A DNA stretch of 32,622 nucleotides from Clostridiaceae bacterium (GTDB lineage: Bacteria; Bacillota; Clostridia; DSM-8532). Position 1 is the first letter of the stretch. Each line of letters opens with the position of its first letter. The stretch covers positions 1 through 32,622 of the forward strand of contig JAAYLX010000019.1 in the NCBI GenBank assembly GCA_012521705.1. Reading direction: 5' to 3'. Position numbers and translations under genes: made by a program. Positions 1-6,198 of this stretch are shown here, one piece after another. The notes under the pieces are model-generated. The model ran no database searches, had not been told where the DNA came from, and was given only the letters and a program-made list of their open reading frames with translations.

Positions 1-227
1 CACTGAAAAGAAGATATAAGGAGCAATAATGTTATCGAACGGCTTAACCGGGAGATCAGGCGCAGAACAAGAGTTGTAGGTACCTTTCCTGATGGAAATT
101 CAGCATTAATGTTGGTTTGTGCAAGGCTGCGCTATGTTGCGAGCAAAGCCTGGGGCACCAAGCGATACATGAGCATGAAGCACCTTGAGGAAATAGACAT
201 TGACGAATCACTAATGACAGTCAGTTA
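1..227 (+). pseudogene. IS256-family transposase, C-terminal fragment
   Basis: Frame 1 reads SNNVIERLNREIRRRTRVV and then GTFPDGNSALMLV, ending at TAA 225-227. This is the highly conserved C-terminal block of IS256-family (mutator-type) DDE transposases, normally followed by a variable tail such as the RYMSMKHLEEIDI seen here. An in-frame TGA lies at 4-6, only one codon into the window, while frame 3 is open over 3-26 and reads LKRRYKEQ. Either the copy is disabled by a nonsense mutation or a frameshift lies near position 25. Only about 75 residues of a normally roughly 400-residue protein are visible, so the state of the rest, including the DDE residues, is unknown. Confidence 0.75.
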
Positions 228-280
228 ACTACTGGCTACCAAACGGTTAAATGAAATTGCGAAAAAATCTTGACGGTACC
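1..280 (+). mobile_element. 3' end of an IS256-family insertion sequence
   Basis: The segment holds the last part of an IS256-type transposase and its downstream terminal region, inserted in an antiterminator gene that reads on the opposite strand. The right boundary is placed near 280 because antiterminator-like coding sequence on the minus strand stops matching its family at codon 93 (282-284). Beyond this the same frame runs through IS-end sequence beginning GGTACC when read inward on the minus strand. The left end is outside the window, so the other inverted repeat and the target duplication cannot be seen. Confidence 0.75.
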
Positions 281-560
281 GCTTTCCAAGACTTTGTTCT
301 GCGATAGAAATTATTTCTTCTATGGCTCCTATTACTTTTTCATCTATTTGTGAAAGCAGCGAAAAGTACTCTTCTTTTATTTTCTTGTCAAAAGTATGGA
401 ATGCTTTTTCTATTTTATTCGGTTCCAGGTCTACCACGGTTTTTTCTTTTTTGCCAAAACCAATGCCTTTTCCGAGCAATACCATTTCAAGGTTGCTTTG
501 AAGGTCGACCGCCAAAACTATATTATTGTTCATTACTTTTTCTATACGGTATCTTGCCAA
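225..560 (-). pseudogene. BglG/LicT-family transcriptional antiterminator, truncated by the IS
   Basis: Residues 1-60 form a co-antiterminator (CAT) RNA-binding domain: the start MARYRIEKVMNNNIVLAVD and the motif GKGIGFGKK are typical of LicT/BglG/SacY proteins, which bind a ribonucleic antiterminator hairpin and prevent termination ahead of beta-glucoside or beta-glucan genes. Residues about 65-93 (KEEYFSLLSQIDEKVIGAIEE to AEQSLGK) are the first helices of PRD1. From residue 94 the frame runs into IS sequence and adds 18 foreign residues before the stop. All of the phosphorylatable PRD histidines and all of PRD2 are lost, out of a usual 275-285 residues. The start is TTG at 560, with GGAG about 8 nt upstream. 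I saw no RAT-like hairpin directly upstream. The product could be inert, or a constitutively active RNA-binding domain. Confidence 0.75.
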
Positions 561-901
561 ATAAACTCACTCCGAAATTATTAAATTACTGACAACCCTT
601 TATAAACGCATAAATCTGTCATAAGCCTCTCTGGTGTTCAATAAATATCTTATATTATTATTCTATTAAATCAAATTTTTCTAAGTACAGTTTTTTAATG
701 AACAATAAAATAATTTCGCACGAGATTGAAGCATGTGTATAAAATAAATTAGGCATAAACTTACGTACCACAAATGATACATAGGTTTATGCCTGATTAA
801 CAGTAACACACCTTAAATATAGTTATTTTGTTAAATTTATCTTAGCACAGAAACGTAATTTTTGTCAATATTGTTTACATGCTTTATTGAAAACCTGTAT
901 C
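561..901. other. Intergenic region between the antiterminator remnant and the GH18 gene
   Basis: This stretch of about 340 bp is strongly AT-rich. It contains no ORF with a credible ribosome site. Apart from the hairpin at 751-794, which is listed separately, I see no clear promoter, RAT element or riboswitch. Any promoter for the truncated antiterminator must lie here on the minus strand, but I found no convincing -35/-10 pair. Confidence 0.5.
741..794 (-). terminator. Rho-independent terminator of the LysM-GH18 gene
   Basis: Perfect 10-bp arms AGGCATAAAC (751-760) and GTTTATGCCT (785-794) extend inward to about 20 imperfect pairs. The extension pairs better on the minus strand, with two G-U pairs and one mismatch, around a four-base loop. 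On that strand it is followed by TTTATTTTAT (complement of 741-750). It lies about 110 bp past the stop of the GH18 gene. Confidence 0.6.
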
Positions 902-2182
902 CTACAGGACTTTAATCACGTCAAATACTGATTCAAGAACAAGCCAGTTCTGCGGGAAATACTGATTAATGGTCCAGTAGCTAACTCCCCCAAGTCTGAA
1001 TTCGTTGGCCAGAGTAAATTTGGCAAGTATACTTCTTGCATCTTCGAACCAGACTTCATGCTGAATTCCGTTTTCGTCATAATACCTGAAGAATGGCGCC
1101 TGGGCAATTTGGTCGTATTGTATGAACGCTCCTTCCCTGAGAGCAAGATTTACTGCGGCGGTATTGGATATGGTTTCAGCAGCAGTGCCCGGCTGGTATG
1201 GCAAAGTCCAGTTATACCCGTAGTTTGGTATGCCCATGAGAATCTTGCGCCGCGGAATGACGGTTACAGCATAATTCAGGACCCTTCTTATTTCGTTCAG
1301 GGGCGCAACTGCCATTGGTGGACTGTAAGTGTATCCCCATTCATAAGTCATAAGAATTACATGATCCGCAAGTTCTCCGTGGACAGGATAATCATGGGCT
1401 TCATACAATGTCCCCTGCTGAACGGCTGAAATTTTGGGCGCCAGAGCAGTTGTTACGGTATAACCCCGTGGTCTTAACCTGTTGACTGCTTTTCTCAGGA
1501 AATTGTTATACAACTCCCTGTCACTGGGATATATGTATTCAAAGTCAATATCAAGGCCAAAATAATTCTTTTCCTCCATTATCCTGAGAACATTGTCCAG
1601 AAGCGTATTCTGAATTGTTTCATTGCTGAGAATGGTGCTTGCAAGGTCGCTGTCAAATCCTCCATCCTCTCCAATATTGGTTATGACCATAAGAGGCGCA
1701 ACTCCTGCGTTTCGTGCCGCCTGGATAAGTGGTGTGTCGTTTATCTCTCTAAGGCTGCCATCGGGATTTACTTCATAGCTGAAAATACTCAGATAAGTCA
1801 AATGAGGCAATGTTTTTCTCAAGGTTTCCATATTGATATTCGGGAAAGCATATCCATTTACTTCTATCGGACCAAAATTTATGGTCCTTGGCGGAATTAT
1901 TATAGTCTGTCCAACTTCAAGTCTGGCTGGATCAAGGATCTGGGGGTTAGCACTTATTATATCACTGACTTTTACCTGGTACTGAAGACCAATCAGATAA
2001 AGGGTTTCACCTGGCCGGACAATGTGCTGGCGGTATTCATCAACAATTACAATAGTCTGCCCCACCACTAACTGGTCGGGGTTTTCCAGCTCATTATCGG
2101 ACACTATTTTCTGCCAGGGTACTCCATATTGCCTGGCTATAGAATAAATACTATCACCTGGCTTCACCACATGGATGTCCAT
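902..2182 (-). CDS. LysM-LysM-GH18 peptidoglycan hydrolase (spore cortex lytic, SleL/YaaH-like)
   Basis: This 426-residue protein has two LysM repeats (about 1-48, starting HVVKPGDSIYSIARQYGV, and about 52-97, starting HIVRPGETLYLIGLQY), which bind N-acetylglucosamine polymers. A glycoside hydrolase family 18 domain fills the rest. The catalytic loop GLDIDFE sits at 209-215, with Glu215 as the probable acid/base. The architecture matches YaaH/SleL, N-acetylglucosaminidases that degrade cortex fragments during spore germination. There is no signal peptide, as in other spore-coat-delivered members. I chose ATG 2182 because GGAGTG lies about 8 nt upstream; the longer TTG start at 2197 would overlap that ribosome site. 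The gene appears monocistronic, with its own terminator. A general chitinase role is less likely but not excluded. The spore role is inferred from the family. Confidence 0.85.
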   Translation of the reverse strand: MDIHVVKPGDSIYSIARQYGVPWQKIVSDNELENPDQLVVGQTIVIVDEYRQHIVRPGETLYLIGLQYQVKVSDIISANPQILDPARLEVGQTIIIPPRTINFGPIEVNGYAFPNINMETLRKTLPHLTYLSIFSYEVNPDGSLREINDTPLIQAARNAGVAPLMVITNIGEDGGFDSDLASTILSNETIQNTLLDNVLRIMEEKNYFGLDIDFEYIYPSDRELYNNFLRKAVNRLRPRGYTVTTALAPKISAVQQGTLYEAHDYPVHGELADHVILMTYEWGYTYSPPMAVAPLNEIRRVLNYAVTVIPRRKILMGIPNYGYNWTLPYQPGTAAETISNTAAVNLALREGAFIQYDQIAQAPFFRYYDENGIQHEVWFEDARSILAKFTLANEFRLGGVSYWTINQYFPQNWLVLESVFDVIKVL

Positions 2183-2299
2183 AATATCACACTCCAATAT
2201 ACTTATAATTTAAAATATGCAAATCTGTCACAATAGTGCTTATACAAAAAGATTACATACTTAAAAAAACTGGAAATCAAATCAGGTTTCCTATGGATT

Positions 2300-2320
2300 T
2301 TTACACTTCATTGGTGTAAA
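2300..2320. promoter_or_regulatory. Small palindrome upstream of ilvE (possible operator)
   Basis: Arms TTTACAC (2300-2306) and GTGTAAA (2314-2320) are separated by 7 nt and end 12 nt before the ribosome site of the aminotransferase. A related sequence, TTTACACTTCATT followed by GTAAA, occurs at 3914-3934. There is no following T-run, so a terminator is unlikely. It might be a repressor site. No T-box leader is present between the upstream gene and ilvE. Confidence 0.3.
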
Positions 2321-2347
2321 CTAATAAACCAAAGGAGTGTGTTGTTC

Positions 2348-3409
2348 ATGGAAATTAAAGTTCAACTAACCAGTAATCCCAAAACAAAGCCTAATGTTAA
2401 AGATTTACGATTCGGGAATGTATTTTCGGATCATATGTTTATTATGGACTATACCACTGAAAAAGGCTGGCACGACGCAAGAATTGTGCCCTATGGCTCA
2501 ATATCATACGAACCCTCTGTAATGGTATTCCATTATGGACAGGCAATATTCGAAGGCCTTAAAGCCTACAGGACCAAAGATGGTGAAGTTGTTCTTTTCA
2601 GACCTCAGGAGAATTTCAAGCGTCTTAACAGATCCTGTGAGGCATTGTGCATTCCAAAATTAGATGAGGATTTTGCTTTAAAAGCATTGTTAAAATTAAT
2701 TGAAATAGATAAGGACTGGGTACCCGATGCAGAAGGTACTTCTTTATATATCCGTCCATTTATTATAGCTACAGAACCCCACATTGGAGTTCATCCTTCC
2801 AACAGCTACCATTTTATTATAATAACCGGACCTGTCGGAGCATATTACAAGGAAGGCATTAACCCTGTTAAGATATATGTTGAATCAAAATATGTCCGTG
2901 CAGTTGTTGGTGGTCTTGGTGAAGCCAAAGCAAGCGCTAACTACGCCGCAAGCCTCAAGGCACAGGAAGAAGCTGCGAAAAAGGGATACACCCAGGTTCT
3001 GTGGCTTGATGGAGTTGAAAGAAAATACATAGAAGAAGTAGGAACAATGAATGTGTTCTTTGTAATTGGTGATGAGGTTGTAACTCCCATGCTTACAGGA
3101 AGCATTTTGCCGGGTATCACCAGAAAATCCTGTATAGAACTTCTTCGTTCATGGGGACTGAAGGTTTCTGAAAGAAAGATTTCTATTGAAGAAGTATTTG
3201 AAGCCAATGAAAAAGGTTTGTTAAAAGAAGCTTTCGGAACCGGAACCGCAGCTGTTATCTCCCCCATCGGCGAGCTTTGCTGGAATGAGAAATCAGTTTC
3301 AATTAACAACGGACGCATCGGTGAACTGTCCCAGAAGCTATATGACAACCTCACAGGCATTCAGTATACCAAACTGCCCGATCCGTTCAACTGGGTTGTA
3401 AGAGTTTAA
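2348..3409 (+). CDS. ilvE: Branched-chain amino acid aminotransferase
   Basis: This 353-residue class IV PLP aminotransferase catalyses the last step of valine, leucine and isoleucine synthesis and the first step of their breakdown, with 2-oxoglutarate/glutamate as partner. It belongs to the BCAT type found in eukaryotes and many Firmicutes, about 350 residues, rather than the shorter E. coli type. Visible family blocks are MVFHYGQAIFEGLKAYR, LYIRPFI, GGLGEAKASANYAASLKAQ (the Lys in GEAK is the predicted Schiff-base lysine), the EEVGTMNVFFV loop, and GILPGITR-like sequence (SILPGITRKS). The start is ATG 2348, with AAGGAG ending 10 nt upstream; the in-frame GTG at 2339 is too close to that site. 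No other ilv/leu genes lie nearby, so it is probably transcribed alone. Confidence 0.95.
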   Translation: MEIKVQLTSNPKTKPNVKDLRFGNVFSDHMFIMDYTTEKGWHDARIVPYGSISYEPSVMVFHYGQAIFEGLKAYRTKDGEVVLFRPQENFKRLNRSCEALCIPKLDEDFALKALLKLIEIDKDWVPDAEGTSLYIRPFIIATEPHIGVHPSNSYHFIIITGPVGAYYKEGINPVKIYVESKYVRAVVGGLGEAKASANYAASLKAQEEAAKKGYTQVLWLDGVERKYIEEVGTMNVFFVIGDEVVTPMLTGSILPGITRKSCIELLRSWGLKVSERKISIEEVFEANEKGLLKEAFGTGTAAVISPIGELCWNEKSVSINNGRIGELSQKLYDNLTGIQYTKLPDPFNWVVRV

Positions 3410-3465
3410 GATATTGATTCAATTATTGATTGGATAAATGGATATATGTATAGATTATCCCCGCT

Positions 3466-3500
3466 GAAAAGGACAGGAAAGTATTATTCTTGTCCTTTTC
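3466..3500 (+). terminator. Hairpin downstream of ilvE
   Basis: Perfect 10-bp arms GAAAAGGACA (3466-3475) and TGTCCTTTTC (3491-3500) enclose a 15-nt loop, about 55 bp after the ilvE stop. The 3' arm is itself T-rich, and the following bases are CATTATTCTT. It is probably the ilvE terminator, although the T-run is weak. Confidence 0.55.
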
Positions 3501-3688
3501 CATTATTCTTGGAATCAACTTTCCAAATGAAGGACATTCCTTTTTTCATTGATATGAGTTAAAATATATATGTAGGATTGTACAGGGACTTTGAACTATA
3601 AAGCGAATAGTTTGAGTCATTTGTTGGAAACTAATTCTGGTACTTATAATCCAATGAATAAGGATTAAAAAAAATTATAAAATAATAC
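3501..3688. other. Intergenic spacer before tRNA-Gln
   Basis: AT-rich sequence between the ilvE terminator and the tRNA promoter. I see no ORF with a ribosome site and no strong secondary structure. Confidence 0.4.
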
Positions 3689-3717
3689 TTGAAATCCTCT
3701 CAGAATCATATTATAAT
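3689..3717 (+). promoter_or_regulatory. Sigma-A-type promoter of tRNA-Gln
   Basis: The -35 TTGAAA (3689-3694) and -10 TATAAT (3712-3717) are separated by exactly 17 bp, and the -10 ends 12 bp before the first base of the mature tRNA. Spacing and hexamers match the vegetative consensus very closely. Confidence 0.8.
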
Positions 3718-3729
3718 AAACATCGTCGT

Positions 3730-3803
3730 TGCGGATTGGTGTAACGGTAGCACGACTGACTCTGGATCAGTTTGTTAGGGTTCAAATCCTTAATCCGCAG
3801 CCA
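3730..3803 (+). tRNA. tRNA-Gln (anticodon CUG)
   Basis: The full cloverleaf is visible. The acceptor stem is TGCGGAT (3730-3736) with ATCCGCA (3793-3799), the discriminator is G3800, and CCA is encoded at 3801-3803. The D arm contains GTGTAACGGTAGCAC. The anticodon stem ACTGA/TCAGT encloses the loop CTCTGGA, which places CUG at 34-36. The T arm has the loop TTCAAAT with TAGGG/CCTTA pairing. The U1-A72 pair is typical of glutamine tRNAs. It is a single-gene unit with its own promoter and terminator. It reads CAG; the usual UUG isoacceptor is not in this window. Confidence 0.95.
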
Positions 3804-3807
3804 TAAG

Positions 3808-3840
3808 AAGAGCTGAATGATTACATTCAGCTCTTTTCAT
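3808..3840 (+). terminator. Rho-independent terminator of tRNA-Gln
   Basis: A perfect 12-bp stem AAGAGCTGAATG (3808-3819) / CATTCAGCTCTT (3824-3835) with a 4-nt loop is followed by TTCATTTTT. It starts 5 nt after the encoded CCA. Confidence 0.85.
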
Positions 3841-3973
3841 TTTTAGTACGTGCAGATTTTTCTCTGATACTTCTCAGTCAAATAATATATATGACCAATA
3901 ACATCACTGAAGGTTTACACTTCATTCACGTAAATAACTATGCTTAAGGCCTAAAATAATTTCTCATCAAATT

Positions 3974-4002
3974 AATAAACCGGTTTTGTATCCGGCTTTA
4001 TT
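3974..4002 (-). terminator. Probable terminator of ruvC
   Basis: Arms AATAAACCGG (3974-3983) and CCGG-C-TTTATT (3992-4002) pair with one bulged base around an 8-nt loop. On the minus strand the stem ends in TTTATTAATTTG. It lies about 30 bp past the ruvC stop. Confidence 0.5.
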
Positions 4003-4032
4003 ATTATAATCTATCTGTTTGTTTTGAAAGAA

Positions 4033-4527
4033 TTATTTTATATTATACAAATTTATTGCATTGTTGCTGTGGGCATGGCATATTGCTACCGCAAGTGCAT
4101 ATGCAGCATCATCCGGCTTTGGTATTTTATCAAGATTCAGCAGAACTTTCACCATCTGCTGAACCTGTTCTTTCTTTGCCCTTCCGTAACCCACTACTGC
4201 CTGTTTTACCTGCAAAGGAGTATATTCATAAATCTTAATTCCGGCTTTGGCTGCCGCAAGAAGAGCAACTCCCCTTCCATGCCCGACCTGTATTGCGGTT
4301 TTGACATTGGTGTTGAAAAAGAGTTCTTCTACAGCCATGGCATCGGGTTTATATTTAGAAATAAGAATATCAAGCTCATTATGTATGCATAGTAATCTGG
4401 AGGGAAAATCCAGTTTGGCATTGGTAGTAATAACTCCCACGTCCAATAATCTGAATTTGTTTCCGGTATAATCCAGCACTCCATATCCGGTAATAGCAAA
4501 CCCGGGATCTATCCCTATTATTATCAT
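4033..4527 (-). CDS. ruvC: Crossover junction endodeoxyribonuclease RuvC
   Basis: This 164-residue Holliday-junction resolvase cuts four-way recombination intermediates symmetrically, working with the RuvAB branch-migration motor. The RNase H-like fold residues are visible: IGIDPGF with Asp7, VEELFF near residue 66, and the C-terminal [15 protein letters not shown] carrying the last acidic pair. Length matches the family at 160-175. I chose ATG 4527, with GGAG 7 nt upstream, over the TTG at 4530. Unlike many bacteria, ruvA and ruvB do not follow; downstream is only a terminator and then tRNA-Gln. The gene is divergent from argG across a 310-bp intergenic region and seems to be transcribed alone. 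Confidence 0.95.
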   Translation of the reverse strand: MIIIGIDPGFAITGYGVLDYTGNKFRLLDVGVITTNAKLDFPSRLLCIHNELDILISKYKPDAMAVEELFFNTNVKTAIQVGHGRGVALLAAAKAGIKIYEYTPLQVKQAVVGYGRAKKEQVQQMVKVLLNLDKIPKPDDAAYALAVAICHAHSNNAINLYNIK

Positions 4528-4621
4528 CAAACCACTCCTGTAGCTTAAGTATTTATCTTATGTGTATAACCAGTGCAATTTATCCATATAACAAGCTGAA
4601 AACAACAGCCTGAAATTCTGT

Positions 4622-4637
4622 ATATACTGATGTATAT
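4622..4637. promoter_or_regulatory. Second palindrome, candidate distal ArgR site
   Basis: ATATAC (4622-4627), TGAT, GTATAT (4632-4637) form a perfect 6+6 palindrome. It shares CTGATGTATA with the larger palindrome on the argG promoter, and the centres are 133 bp apart. It could be an upstream operator for cooperative ArgR binding, and it may also affect ruvC. The regulator assignment is inference. Confidence 0.4.
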
Positions 4638-4744
4638 TAAAACGCTCTAAGACTGAATATTAAACAGTCAATAAGACAGGATATTTATATTAAGTGTCAT
4701 CAAAACCATGGTCTGACTGTTTGTTAATTATTCAACTTTTGAGC

Positions 4745-4776
4745 TTGCATAATTATACATGCTGATGTATAATTAT
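4745..4776 (+). promoter_or_regulatory. argG promoter with overlapping palindromic operator (ARG box-like)
   Basis: The -35 TTGCAT (4745-4750), 17-bp spacer and -10 TATAAT (4768-4773) form a good vegetative promoter. A perfect palindrome covers the spacer and the -10: arm 4749-4760 (core AATTATACAT) and arm 4765-4776 (core ATGTATAATT) around GCTG. ArgR/AhrC operators are AT-rich palindromes of about 18-20 bp built on TGAAT or TGTAT half-sites, so repression by an ArgR-type hexamer when arginine is present is the simplest reading. The match to ArgR is inferred; the palindrome is seen directly. Confidence 0.6.
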
Positions 4777-4837
4777 TAAAAAACATTAACAGCACTTATG
4801 TATGTTTTAATCATAGCACAGATTGGAGATGTATTTA

Positions 4838-6055
4838 ATGAGTAAAGAAAAAATAGTTCTTGCGTATTCCGGAGGGCTTGATACTTCCATAATCATTCCC
4901 TGGTTAAAGGAAAACTACGATGCCGAAGTTATTGCTGTTGCGGCAAACGTAGGTCAGGGAAAGGAACTTGACAATTTGAAGGAAAAGGCTATCAAATCCG
5001 GAGCCAGCAAAATATATATTGAAGATCTTACTGAGGAGTTTATTACAGACTATATATATCCCACTTTGAAAGCAGGCGCTGTTTATGAAGGCAAATACCT
5101 TTTAGGAACTTCCTTTGCAAGGCCAATCATAGCTAAACGCATGGTTGAAATAGCTGAAAAAGAAGGCGCCACCGCTGTTTCCCATGGTGCTACCGGAAAG
5201 GGCAACGACCAGGTGCGTTTTGAGCTCTCTGTAAAAGCTCTTGCACCCCATCTTAAGATTATCGCTCCCTGGAGAATCTGGAACATCCGTTCAAGGGAAG
5301 ATGCCATTGATTATGCAACAGCAAGGAATATTCCCATTCCGGTAACCAAAGATACTAATTACAGCCGCGACAGGAATATCTGGCACCTGAGCCATGAGGG
5401 GTCCGAACTTGAAGATCCGGCTCAGGAACCTTTATACGACAGGCTTCTTCAACTGTCCGTAACTCCTGAGAAGGCGCCTGATACTCCGACTTATGTTGAG
5501 ATAGAATTTGAAAAAGGTATCCCCGTTAAAGTAGACGACAAATCCTTATCCCCCATAGAACTTCTGACATACCTTAACAAAATAGGCGGAGAAAACGGTA
5601 TAGGAATTATTGACATAGTTGAGAACCGTCTTGTGGGAATGAAATCCCGCGGAGTATATGAAACTCCTGGAGGAACCATACTCTATGCTGCTCATGAAAA
5701 ACTTGAGAGCATTACCCTTGACAGGGATACTGCTCATTTCAAGAGCATAATATCCAACCGTTTTGCAGAACTTGTTTACTATGGCCAGTGGTTTACTCCT
5801 CTCCGTGAGGCTCTCTCAGCATTTGTAGATTCAACCCAGAAGTATGTTACCGGTAAAGTTCGGCTTAAGCTCTACAAAGGCAATATTATTCCTGCAGGGG
5901 TTGAATCACCCTATTCCCTGTTCAATGAAGAGCTGTGCACCTTTGGTGAAGATGATGTATATAATCAAAAGGATGCCGAAGGCTTTATCAACCTCTTCGG
6001 ATTACCTGTGAAAGTACAGGCTTTGATGAAGAAAGCCAATAATATAAAAGATTAA
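4838..6055 (+). CDS. argG: Argininosuccinate synthase
   Basis: This 405-residue enzyme joins citrulline and aspartate using ATP to give argininosuccinate, the penultimate step of arginine synthesis. The N-terminal PP-loop AYSGGLDTS (residues 9-17) binds ATP. Other family blocks are [33 protein letters not shown], and GLDMKS-like [13 protein letters not shown]. Length is normal for the family at about 400. I chose ATG 4838 ([13 protein letters not shown]), with TTGGAG about 10 nt upstream; the TTG at 4823 overlaps that site. It is the first gene of an argG-argH pair, with a strong promoter/operator upstream and a 143-bp gap before argH that contains two short hairpins. Confidence 0.97.
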   Translation: MSKEKIVLAYSGGLDTSIIIPWLKENYDAEVIAVAANVGQGKELDNLKEKAIKSGASKIYIEDLTEEFITDYIYPTLKAGAVYEGKYLLGTSFARPIIAKRMVEIAEKEGATAVSHGATGKGNDQVRFELSVKALAPHLKIIAPWRIWNIRSREDAIDYATARNIPIPVTKDTNYSRDRNIWHLSHEGSELEDPAQEPLYDRLLQLSVTPEKAPDTPTYVEIEFEKGIPVKVDDKSLSPIELLTYLNKIGGENGIGIIDIVENRLVGMKSRGVYETPGGTILYAAHEKLESITLDRDTAHFKSIISNRFAELVYYGQWFTPLREALSAFVDSTQKYVTGKVRLKLYKGNIIPAGVESPYSLFNEELCTFGEDDVYNQKDAEGFINLFGLPVKVQALMKKANNIKD

Positions 6056-6067
6056 GTCAAATGGTTG

Positions 6068-6143
6068 TGAGTACGTATTAACATTGCCAGTTAGTACTCA
6101 TTGGTATGTACTGAGTGAGGTTTGAATTGGCCTTTGCTCAGTA
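6068..6143 (+). other. Two adjacent hairpins between argG and argH
   Basis: TGAGTAC (6068-6074) pairs with GTACTCA (6094-6100), and TACTGAG (6109-6115) pairs with CTCAGTA (6137-6143). Each stem is 7 bp with a loop of about 20 nt. The two stems share GTACT/ACTGAG-type sequence, so alternative pairing is possible. Neither is followed by a T-run. They may be a processing or attenuation element that separates argG and argH expression, or just a degenerate spacer. Confidence 0.3.
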
Positions 6144-6198
6144 AATCTCTAAAATTAAGTAAAAAAGTAAAAAATGAATTATGTAAAGAGTTGATAAA

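Larger units (their letters stand above)
4528..4837. other. Divergent ruvC/argG intergenic region
   Basis: This 310-bp AT-rich region separates two divergent genes. It contains two related palindromes (4622-4637 and 4749-4776) and the argG promoter, all listed separately. I saw no ORF, riboswitch or T-box. The ruvC promoter must lie here on the minus strand, but no hexamer pair stands out. Confidence 0.5.

Noticed and set aside
751..794. Long imperfect hairpin considered as a RAT antiterminator site for the truncated LicT-like protein
   Set aside because: It does not resemble the RAT consensus, lies about 190 bp upstream of the antiterminator start, and fits a terminator of the upstream GH18 gene better.
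2183..2197. Longer TTG start of the LysM-GH18 gene
   Set aside because: The TTG overlaps the GGAG ribosome site that serves ATG 2182, and the extra residues are not part of the LysM domain.
2198..2347. Possible T-box or attenuator leader of ilvE
   Set aside because: The space is too short, and there is no T-box sequence or terminator/antiterminator pair.
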